Of a stretch of DNA of 64,000 bases, positions 11,901 to 23,900 are shown piece after piece. Position 1 is the first letter of the stretch; the number at the start of each line of letters is the position of its first letter. The stretch lies in NCBI RefSeq assembly GCF_963662255.1, contig NC_085049.1, positions 64,341,158-64,405,157 of the forward strand. Reading direction: 5' to 3'. Made by a program: the position numbers and the translations under genes. The notes below the pieces were generated by a model. The model saw only the letters and a list, made by a program, of their open reading frames with translations, was not told where the DNA came from and made no database searches. Origin of the DNA: Cinclus cinclus (taxonomy: Eukaryota > Chordata > Aves > Passeriformes > Cinclidae).

Positions 11901-14900
11901 ATTCTTTATCTTTATCCTATTATATTAAATTATAAAATCCTTTAGAGTTGCAAGTATTTCCAGATGGACTAAAATACAGCAGTAGCATTACTTTATCCCA
12001 TTTGAGATTGTCATACTGGAACTAGATAATGAACTTTTTGTTCTCTATTGAAACTAGGACTGCATATGCATATTGAGATAATTTTTAATGATGTTTGCTT
12101 TGAGAATGCTTACTCTTCTGCCATCAATTAAGGAGTGACATTCTGGAGATGAGTAAGAGAAGTTAAATCAAATTTAAATCAAAGTTAGAGATAAATAAGG
12201 ACTACAAGATACAATCCATCTACCCAGATTTTGAATAATTTAAAGTTTATTTGCTTACTTTATATACGTATGTAGTTTTGAATTAATACTGTTTTTTATT
12301 TCCAGCATATTCATAGGAGTGTATCTTTATAGGTTGTCTTACTGATTAGCATGTTTAAACTTTACCAGAGGCTTGATTATTATTTTTATTTTTTTCCAAA
12401 TCAAGGTAGTGTACTTGCTTGTGTGCTTGTTGAATCAAAAGGATTCTCAAACTTTAGTTTTCCATCTTTCATATATATAAGGGCTTGTCCAGAATGTAGA
12501 CAAGTTATCAAGAAAGTAGGATGATACTAGTTTACTATTAATGAAACTTTTTAGATTGTAATTTCTACTGTTGTCCTATAGGATATAGTGACCTAATTTA
12601 ACATCACCAAGAGTGATACAAGGGCAGAGATTAGTTTTTGTTTTGTGGTGAGTATTCATGAGAGGAAGTGGTTTTAAATCCTGACCTTTGCTTCTGGCTT
12701 TTTTAGGGATGGAGAGTGTCGGATAGAAGCTTTTGTTGAAGTGTTGTGCTGAAAATTATATAATTGCTTGTCAGTATGTTCACTCCTTGTGGAGGGAAAA
12801 TACCTCTGTATTCCAACAAGCAGAAGAGAGGTCTTTGAATAGGATATGTACTGTACTTTATTAAATATTTATTAAGTATTAAAATGTAGGCTCTCATTTT
12901 TGTCTTCCCCATCTGTTTCAGACTCCAGGTAGAGGTGGCTCTCAGAGTTCAGATTCAGATTCATCTGCCACACCTGGAAATGCTGTGGACGTGAACAACG
13001 AAGGCTCCTCAGAGGTACTGTGCACCATACGTGGGACTGGTGTCTTAAATCTTGGATGCTGTTTCTCTGATCCATGGAGCTGTTGAAATACTTTTGATGC
13101 CCTTCCTAAATATCAGTTGTATTGCACAAATACTTGCAAATGTCATATTCTAAAAATTGTTTGTTATTTAGATAAAAAAGGAAGACGAAGCCATGTTTAT
13201 ATGTAACTATTAATTAGGCTTATCTATCCAAATGGTCACAAGCAATGCTTCCTGTAGTTCTAGAGATGAATTATTAAAATTAAAAGCAATGAGATGTAAG
13301 CTTAAGACTCACTGTTAATAAATCTTTGATGAGAGCTGCAAAAAACAAGGATTGACATTTTATCATGCTTGTACTCCAGTTTCACGTTGCTTCTGCTAAA
13401 CTAGAGTGTGTACTGGAAACCTCTTCCTTCTTGAGAAATATCAAATATATTGGGTTTTATTTGGTGTTGGAGTATAAATCCTATCAGTGTTTCATGTGCT
13501 TTATGCCATACTCAATCAGCAGAATAAGTTGTTATTCTTGCTGCAATCCCATATTGCAATGTCTTTGTATGTACAGTGTCATTTGACATTAACTCTGAAA
13601 AAATACAAACTGACTTCACTGGCTGTTGAAGCTCATTTGTGCTGATGCAGCCTGATTACCTATCTTAAGAGTGTTTTGAGCTTAACATACAAATACAATG
13701 CAAGGTTAATTACCCCTATTGCAGTACTGAAGGGAGCAAAGTGCCCTTTCTTACACTGAACAAAGTCTGTGATGATTAAAATGTGTGTAATATGATAAAA
13801 TTAGAGAAACTTCCACTGGGCTGTTTAAAATCCTGTCTGTGCATCTGCTTATTTCTTCTTTCTTGAAGCCTTATTGCGGTCAGTGTAAGCAGACATTCCC
13901 AAGTCAAAACTGGATCAGACCAAAGGCTGCCTTGCCACCCTTGATATGCATGTGTTACATTAAAAAAGTATCTTTTAGCTGTCCATAATTCCATCATTTA
14001 ATGCATTGGGTATTATCCTTAGCATAGAATTTCAAATTCTGTTTGAAACTGAGCTCTGAAGTTGGTGAAGGGTATTTAGATCCACATGTAACGCTACTTG
14101 AATCTGTTAGCCTTCTTTTCCCTCACAGCTTGCCTAAGATCTTGTCTCTCCTGGAGCTGTTCTTCAGGAGCACCATAGCTGGTCTCTTGCAGAATGTTTG
14201 CTGTTTGTTTTATCATGATATTCCCACCTAGTTCTCCATTATTATGCAGTCAGAAGTCCATTAACTTGTTTCCACTCCAGTTTCTTGACTAGATTTTCTA
14301 ATTTGTATTGTTGCCAGAGTCAAAGAATAGTTATTAAATCTGTGCAGATTTGTATGTTTCCTTTCTTCTCAAGCCTGGTTGAAATAAATCCTGTTTTTTG
14401 AGAGTTGTAGTATGAAACAGGAGTGGGAAAGCCTGAATTCAGACTGCTCAAACTGCTCAAGAAGAGGTGAAAATTTGCTCATGTCCTGTCTGTGACCATG
14501 TCGGCACTTCAGGTCACAGGCCATAATGAAATCTTTTATTCACTGTGCAGTCTGCCCAAGGAGGAAACATTTGGGTCTCTCTTACCTTTGCAGCTTAGGT
14601 CCCAGTGCAACTCTTTGCAGTACAGGGTTGCTAACTATTCCATGCTTGCAGTGAGTCTGCCAGTGAGATGATGCTCTCCTTAGTGTAGTGTAGCTGCATT
14701 AACCAGACAGGTTTGCCTCAGCCTCTCCTGCTGCTGTTGCAAACTTGCTTAGTCATTTATAGAGGCATTTCTGCAATCTCACCACACCACTACGCCCTCT
14801 TTCTCTGAAACATCTGAACACCCTTATGGGAAACCTTGTGGTGGATGTGACATAATGCCTTGTAATGCTCCATTCACACTTTGTTATCCAGCTTGTTCCT

Positions 14901-17900
14901 CTGACACATGAAGGGGGCATCAAGAGCATAAGGAAAACACATAGTAGTATACAGCATAGTCCTAGTTTTTAAGGCATGTTTCAAATTTATTTATTCCATG
15001 TCCTTAATAACTCTTCCTTCTTGCCTTCTTTATGGTATTGGTATGGTTTGTGAAAGTTCTATCTCCAAAAGGAAAACAGACTTTACTTTTGGTGATTTTT
15101 GTAGAGAGCTTTCAGCTTAGAATTCAGACTTTTGATTCCAGATCTGCCTTTTTTTTTGTCCTTATTAGTTTCTTAAAAAAATATATACATTTCGCAGGGC
15201 TTCATCTGTCCATTGTGTATGAAAGTGTGTGTAACTCCCACTGATCTGTCTGAACATTACCAGAGTGAGCACATGGGGACAGAAGGAAGACAGGAGCTTC
15301 GCGACCTCGCAGCTATTAGTGTGGGTCTTGTTTATTTTGTTTAAATAGCTCTGGTGATGGGCTGCTTTAAATGAACTACATATTTTCCTGGTGTCAGCCT
15401 TTTAAATAGTTTCTTTTGATTCCTTGCTTAAATGCTATTTGATCTCATATGCATGATTCCAAAGTATACATTCAGCCGAAGAATTAATTCATGTCTAATT
15501 TTCTGGTTTGCAGTTGTCTGTCACATGAGACATTTGCAGTATTGGAAGACTTGCAGTCACTGATATCAACACTTTTTTTTTTAACAGCTTTTGATTGATT
15601 TTTTTATACATGTGGTTGTTTCCTTATTTGATTTTCTTCACGTCAGACTCAGTATCATGGTAAATATGGTGTCGGATCAGGCATATTCTTTGTGAAAAGA
15701 AATATTTTGAGTTCTTATTAGCTAACTTTTTTTAAAAGAGGATTTCAAGTACAAGATCATACATTGGGTAAAGACAGCAGAGGGTGTTAATATAAAAAAC
15801 TCAGAAACTTACATGTTTAAGAGCTTATGTTTTGCAGCAACATTATAAGAATAATTAGAAAAAAACCAATTTTTAGTAGATAATCTGACTGTATTTTTTA
15901 TGCCTCAAAGAAAATGCAAAAGCTATTTCAGTAAATAGATGTAAATTGTAGTGCATTTCTAATTTCTTCCAGTTCTGCAGTGTAAAACTGCACATTTAAA
16001 GCTAAATGCATGGTTTTATGCTCAAGAACTAGAAGAATTTAGATTCTGGAAGTCAACAGCCTCCAGATGCACAAGGCTATCTGATTCTTTTTGCTGCAAA
16101 CGTTGAGACAGTAGGTTGGACTTCTGGGGGCAGGCAGCTTGCTGTGCACTAAATGGTTTTGTATAGAGGTGAAGTTTTGCATTGCTTCTGCCGATGTTAC
16201 TTTTGTTGTGATTTGAAATCTAAGTGTTTATTCTATGATGTGTGTGATGTGATTTTATTTGGTTTATTGTTACATTTGCTGAGTAGTGCTTTTTTCTTTA
16301 TACTTGATGTGCATTTGCACTGTATTATTGAAGGGAAGACTTCAAATTGTTGCATGTTATTCTCAAAAATTATGGGAAAAATCAATACATTGATTATTCT
16401 AGAGATAACTTGAGGCATCATTTCTAGTGTGAAGTGTCACCTGCTCAAGTGAGAAGGATCTGTGGTAAGACTCTTGGACTAAGAGTCTTGCTCTCTTGGA
16501 GTGGTGTGTGACCTCCTCAGAGCCAGGGCAACTTGAGTATGGCTTTTGATGGACTCCTCACTGCCTTTTGTTGAAGCAGAGGCTGTCAGCAGTGCTGTGT
16601 TGTAGTCATGTCGACTTCTTACTTTTGTTATTATCTGGTCACAATGCAAGTGCTGTACTTGAATAAGCTGTGGCATTCCTGATGTGATGGTGTCAGTAGA
16701 TTGTGGGATGTGAGCCATCACGTCCCAGGTTTGATTACCTGAAGAAGTTACTGTTTTATTTAAGCTGGTTGTGTTTAGCATATTTTATGGAGTTGACTGC
16801 AGGGTTCTTGCCCACTTTTTGTTTTTCCACTGACTTTTTGTCAGTTCCTTAGTCAGTACTTTTCACTGGTCAAGAACTGATTACAGCTTTTAACTTGATA
16901 AAGCTATGTATTGAGTGTGGCACTTGAAATACAAATTCACTTGTTTCTAGCTGTTGCTGTTTCCTGTTGCTAAAGCTGTGTTTCTTTGTACTGTGGTTCA
17001 GTAAATATCTTGAAGAGGTGAGAAACAAAGAAAGCAAATATGTGTGTGTGGGGGGGGTTCAGTTTGATCTTTTATTATGTGAGAATGCCTAGAAGCACTG
17101 AAAAAGTGGGGAATTCTGTTAATAACTGTAGTCAGTACTAGTATGAAAAATTTAAAATGTCCAACTACTGAGAAGTCAACAAGCAAGCTGATTGTTTGCT
17201 GATGGAAAAGAACAGTTTGCATTTGAAGCAAAAACATTGAAACAGCAACACAGCTAAGCTGTCACACCTCATTCAATCTCTGCCATTTCTGGGATAGTGT
17301 TATAACAATGATAAAATATTGTCAATGTCATCTTATGTGAAACATTGCTCAGTTTGCCTTATTTAAACTGTTAATGTTTAGTGGTATTACTTGTGGATAG
17401 TACATAGTATTGGGAAGAGTTCAAATACCTTTTGTTGGAATCAGTGCTAAAGAAGCTTGTGAGTTCAGGATTTTTGCTAGTGAATTCTACTTAAACAAGG
17501 AGATAGGATGTGTTTCAAAGCCAGTGTTTGGTTACACTTTATGAGACCTGAAAAACTGTTATTTGGTTCACAAAAGCCTTAGTACCTTGCTTTAGATTTT
17601 ATGTGTAGTTTCTTTGCTGACTCTTCTTCCACTGATATGCCTATCAGCTGATGAAAATTTTAGCAAGGGCCCCTCTGTTCTCCTTGCTCTTCCTTCCTCT
17701 CTGTCCTCCATGCAGTGAGAGTTGGTCTTTGTTTTTCAGTCACAGGCATTCACACCTGCAGGATTGTGTGCAGCTTCTGTTGTGGGAAAGGTTTCTTGCC
17801 ACTCACCTACAGCCTGATTTATGGCCATCTTCTTGAACAGCTCTCTCTGCAGCCTTGTTTTTCAAACTAGGGGTTGAAACATATAGCTGGTGAAAATGTC

Positions 17901-20900
17901 AGTGTAATACTTCCCCTGTCCCCCAAGCTGTGATGAAGCCTTGCTTTAAAATACCATCATGGCCTATTCAGCTTCAGGAAAAAACGCCAAAATGTTGGCA
18001 AATATCTGTCCATGTGTAGCCAACTTAACCAAACAAATGCTATATGAAAGTCACGCGCATCGCCAAGTTCCCAAATACTGTTCTCCAACTTTCATGTATA
18101 CGGTGGTGTCACTAACGAAAGCTGTGTGGTGGTTTCTGTTTTGTTTTCTTTTTATTGAAAGTAGTAATACATTTCTAAACTGTGTCCTGCATTTCCTGAC
18201 AGTCTCTGTTGGACATTCAGAACATCTAAACAGTGAGTCAGTACAGAGGCATAGTTTGAGACTTCCTGTCCTGTTTTTATCTAAGGCATCCAAAGCAGCC
18301 ACTGAATGGTACCCCTGCAGCATTTAGAATGTAGTGGCTGTTAATATCTATTGTCTTATCTACCAACTGGGCTAAATCTAAGACAATTTTCAGACAGTTC
18401 TTTTGGGTAGTCTTCATGAATTTCCAGACATTTAGTAAGAGTATGTTTCTTGGCTAATACAAGTAAGATGACCTTGATGTTTTCTGAATAGGCTTTTCAT
18501 AGCAGAATTGCAGAGAATGTAAATTGGCATAGTAGTTGTACAAAAATGTGTGGTTTTTAAGTCAGTCTTTAAAAAGACCACATTCCTTATGGTTTTTTTC
18601 CTACTTGTCTCTTACTGTAGATGCAATTGAGTGAATCTTCTGTTTTTATTCATGCCCTTGGAATACTGCAGACTGTTATTGCACAGAACATCATGTCAAT
18701 GCTTTAAAACTGATATTTTATTCTCTTTCAGTTGCTTCTCAAATTAGGTTGTGGTGCCTGTTTTCACCTCAACAGTACTTGCCTACTTTGCACATGAACA
18801 AAAATTATTGATGGAGTTACATTAGTATATTAACTTCCTTCAACATCTGAACAGTTTTAAGAGAATGAAGAATTAGAGATACTGATTTGATTTGACTTGG
18901 CGATGGAATATGACTTTTCTTTAAGAAATAGAGATCCCACCAGATTAGAATTTCTAATTCATGACAAAATTGTGATCTTGTAGGTTGTGACATAATTTTA
19001 GTCTTACTCATCAAATAGCAGTAAAAACATAAGAGAACTGAACCAGAAATTATATTGCTTCAATTCTCATGAAGAAGCCAGCTTCTTTTCTAGGAAGAAA
19101 CACATTCTACATTCTGGTATAAAATACAATATAAGTACAACTTTGTTCTCTTTGTCCAGAAATTTAAATACTTATAAAATTGGAATGGACTGCAGGTCAT
19201 AATTGTACTCAACATGACCTTTTTACCTACTTTTCTAATGATTAAATAGAGATGTTATCTGAAAGCAACTGTCATCTTACTGTTTATGTAAACACAGAGG
19301 AAGGGGCTTTAACTGGTGAAAGACATTAAAAATATCAACTGTATTTTCCTTTTAGCAATATATAAAAGGAGTGACCTAATTTATTTATTCTTTAACTTAA
19401 AATGTGTCATGATTTTGAAGTCAACATGTAAGCCTTCTGAAATAAATTATGAAATGTAGTCTTGCCCTTGCTGTCTTGGCAGACTGTTTAATCTGCTTCT
19501 GAGAACTTCCTGAGGATTCAGTTAATTGCTTTGATATATGTATTTGGAAAATACAATCTAGAAGCTGCTTGATACATCTTTCAGCTCTGAAATATCACTT
19601 ATGTTTCTCTCCACTGGCCCTGAATATATACTTTCTGATCTTCCATCATGTAAAATGTTTCAGACTCTAAACCACTGTGTAACTGGAGAATATCTGGGTT
19701 TTAGCTTGGACTTGCTATTTGAGTGCTGGTGAAGATGTATATCTTATATTAAGGAAAATTGTGGAGGTTCACCTGCAGTGGAAGAAACATGAATGGTAAG
19801 CTTACTTTCAGTTTTCTAAATGTGCTGGACTTTATTCACAGCATACAGCTTATTGTACCAATACAGTTGCATGAGAGTTGCTAATGTAAATCTGGATTCT
19901 GAGGGATGGGCATCATGTGGCCATGATGTATGGCCAGAAGGTGTTACAGCCCTGGGCTTCAATCACTGCTGTTGGCTTTTTGTTCATGCAGCTCACTGGA
20001 AACAGGCTGTAGTTGGGGGGTGCTGGCCTGGTATTTCTGGAAGGTCACTGGTGAAACTTAGATACTCAAATCTATTTAAACTTAAAGCCTGGTCATGTGA
20101 ATGCCAAGCATGTTAAAGTGCATCCTGGTTTTTGGTTTGGGCTAAGGTGTCCTATAGCGTGTATATGGTAGAATAGTCATGCATGTTTTCCATATGGTAA
20201 AAGTGTCAGTTATCCTGAAATGATTTTGTGGGGTGGAGGTTTTTTAGTGAGGTTGTTTTCAGTTAGATTTTTTTTTTTTGGTTGCCACAGTTCTTAAATA
20301 TTTTTCAAGAACGGAAAACAGTGAAGCAGTGAAGTTACATGATTCTCTAAGCTTGACTCATGATGTGAGTGCTGGAATAAAAATACAAGATATTGCAGAA
20401 GCTTTGTATTAGTAAATGAACTCTGTGCTATATGAAGCTATTTGTGCTATATAGCTCTACCACACACAGCTGTAGATCAGCAGCAATCATAGCACCCTAA
20501 ATGAAACCACTTATTCAATTCTATGCAGTATTAAAATGGGATTGACTACACTATCATCAGATATTGCTAGAAGGTGCTAAGGAAGCTGAGTTGCTATGGC
20601 TGTGACTTTAAAACTTAAATAAGGTGCCTTATTTCTTGGGTTTTGAGGACCTGAGCATATCTGAATTCCATTGTGTAAAAACTGTTTCATCTATGAGACT
20701 ATCCTTCAAGAGGTGTCATCTGTCTGCCAGATAACTCCAGTTTTAATTTGTGAAAAAGGAACTTTGGGTGAAGTAAGCTGTGCTCTCACTCATTAACTAA
20801 TTAAGGCAAGATTTCATATTAGCTCTAAAAGACCATTTCATTAAAGCTCAGGGCAAATGGAGAGCAGTTGGTGGAAGAGATATTGAATGCATCTACATGT

Positions 20901-23900
20901 AGGTGTCTCAGGCTCCACTTACTGATGATGGAGCCCTGGGAGTTGTTATGCTGACCCTACCTAAGGTATACACATTTTTTCAGTCAGATGACTAGTTTCT
21001 TGCTCGATTAACTGTGTTAAATAGTTCTGCATTGGTATTGACTGGGGAGTAGAGATCTACATGTAAGTGTTGGGGTATTTTTTAAACCTTAGTTGGGAGC
21101 CTTCCGCTGATGAAAAAAGATCATTAAAAGTAAGACAATATTCTGAAAAGGCTGAAATTTTCAAAATACTTCTTTACATAGCCAGCCCCATTATCCCTAG
21201 TCCTACAGAGTAATATAAGGAGAAGACAGAAACCCTGACACCATTCAGTCTTGTACATTCATTTTCCTGTTGCAGAAACTATTTCTGCATCCAGTTTAAA
21301 ATCACGTGAGGATTAGGAGGACTCTGTGGTAGCCTGCAGTTGGTCTGGTTGTGCACTTGTCTGCCTATGGGTCTGTGCCCTGCTTTTGCTGGGCACTGTG
21401 TTTCAATGTTGTAGGGCAAAGTTCTTCCAATAGTTAATAGCTCTGTAAATTATTTTAGTACGAACCCTCCCAAACCCCAGACTAGTTTTTGTAGTGAGTT
21501 ATGTTTGAGTGTTGCTTTTAGTGTCCTGACATACCTCCCAAAGAATGCTGTCTTAATGATTCATACAAATATTAATGTTATCAGAAAGAAATAATTTACC
21601 TTGAATGGCTTTAAAGAGATAGAGCACTGAGAAGCTTAACTTTATCAAGCCTGAAAATGAATCTCAATTGTTAGAGAGGAAAAGTATTTTTTTTGGTTTT
21701 TGGGCTTATTTGTAAGTCTGTCTTGAGAAAGGTAGGTAAAAAAGCTTCTGGTGCTTTCATGGAGTCTGAGATCTTTGGTGAAATTTGGCATTATAACTCA
21801 AGCTGAGGCAAGATGCTTTCCTACAAAACTTTTGTGTAGCAGTTTCTGTTCTGTTGTGAGTGAAACCCTTGTGTTTTGGAGTTTCTGCACTGAGGAAGGC
21901 TTGTCCCAAACATCATGCAAACATCATGGTGCTCTGGTAGTGCTTGATGCTTGGCATGGCTCATGGGCCTCCTGAAAGAGGAATATTTCCCTTGGGATCA
22001 GAAAATTGGGATTTGAAGTTTAGAGTCTCGCTCATTGTCATCGAAATGCCTGGACTATTGGGTCAGGGGCTATTTTGAGCTTTAAATTGTGTGCTGTCTC
22101 CTAATTGGATGTTTGTGCATGTATATTGACGTTTGGTTTGAATGCCTATTTTCCTTTTTTACTGTTCTTTCTGTGTATTTCTTCAGAACCTCTGTGGTGA
22201 TCTCAAGAACTCTTTCCTAATAAGAATTAGAACATGTAGTTGTTGCAGATTTTTTTTTTGTTTGGTTGGTTTCTGTGAAACTGACAGGTATCTGCAAATA
22301 TCTTTGAATTCAATGAATTGTCATTTCTTGGTGACAAGGCATAAAAACAAACCCAAGTAATCATTCAACTTCTTTTAGGCTCTTTTGTTCCTATGTAAAG
22401 TGAAAGATAAAACCCAACTAGAAGCATCAGCCAGGGAATCATGAGTTACGGTGCAGCACTGAAGGGGCTGTAAGTGATGTCTTCACTTTTATTAAATGAA
22501 GAATGTGAAATACCTTTCTCTTCTCCATGGCTGTGCTTTATGCAAAGTAATCCCTAAGTACATGTTAAAAGGAAACCGATCAAAATTCAGGATACTCCCA
22601 TACTTGCTTCTTCTGTAAAGGAGTCTGTTAGTTAAGGTATCCAGGTGTAGGCTTATGGGGAAGGCTGCCTCAGCTCCTTCCTGAAGCTGTGATGACCAGA
22701 ATTACATCTCTTGGTTGTAGCTATGCAATCTCCTCTTTGTCCAAGACAGGTGTGGTCCTGATATAGGAATATGTTGGACCTAAAATAAATTCCTGCAAAC
22801 TGACAGAAGTGTTCACTAAATTTAAGCATCTCAGACCATCAGGTTTCTTCCCCTCTTCTTACATGTTTGTCTTTGGAATAGTAAAACACACTTTTGAACA
22901 TATTTACAAAGTTCATCTCAAAATGATACTGAGAGATATTTTTTATTTGGCTGTATTTAATTTTAATTTTTTTAAAGAGATAAAATTAGTAATCCACCAA
23001 CTCAGTTTCCCGAACAAGATTGTCCCCAGGGCTGATAGTAACAGATCCAGGAAACTTAAACACTTTTTCTGGTTACTGCCTGCTGCCAGGGAGATCCTGA
23101 TGACTCTGATTTTCCTACTGTAAAGAGAACTGAATTAGTGCTTCTGACATCAGAATCAACATTGGGTATTATCGGTCTGTGAGGTGCAGCTGGTTCCTGG
23201 GTGTGTGCAGCTTGAGGCTCTGATGTATGAGTTGTAGTTGCCTGCGTCTGTAGGAGCTGGTGTTCCTGTCCACCTTTGCACAGGAAAGATGACATTTCCC
23301 ATGGCAAAGGCACCTTGTTGCCAAAGGGTGATGGCTCACTCTGTTAGAGCCTGCCTGTCAGACTTCTAGCAAAAACTGCATTAGATTAATGGTGCATGTG
23401 AGAGTTGACTCCAACAGTGCCAGGTCCCCCAAAACTGAGGCCAGCCATAATCATGGCAGTGCTGGTGGGGAGCCTGTGGCTGGTGAGTGATGCACTCTTT
23501 ATCCCTGCTTGTATGAGAGGAAGGCAGTTTCTAACAAGAAGAGGTAGAGGTTTTGTCCATGTTTCTCCCCTCTGCCAATAACAGTGTGTCTCCCTCCCCA
23601 GAGCTCCCATCCACCCTGCAGGCTCACAGCTGCAGCACTTTCCCTTTGCTCAGCAGCTCTGCTCTGCCTCTGGCCCCTTGACCTTGTGGACCTTGCCTTC
23701 AAATCTGCCTCCCTGCCTGCCTGGGAAATCTTGGCTGGCTTTGCCCAATAATTGAGATGAATGATTGCTGTTCCCCTGGGCTAATTGCACATTTAATTTA
23801 TTCTTTCTGCTTCTCTAGGGCTCCTATTTGCACAGAACAAAGCCCAAGCACAATAAAACCACAAAAAAAACCCAAACAAAAAAAAACAACCCAAACCCCC

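Larger units (their letters stand above)
5032..12921 (+). other. EEA1: EEA1 intron 1
   Basis: 7.9 kb. The first 0.9 kb is still CpG island. Beyond it the DNA is AT-rich with many T runs. It contains the 14-bp perfect hairpin at 5970-6003 and an antisense CR1 fragment about 10380-11130. No coding exon is apparent. Confidence 0.8.
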
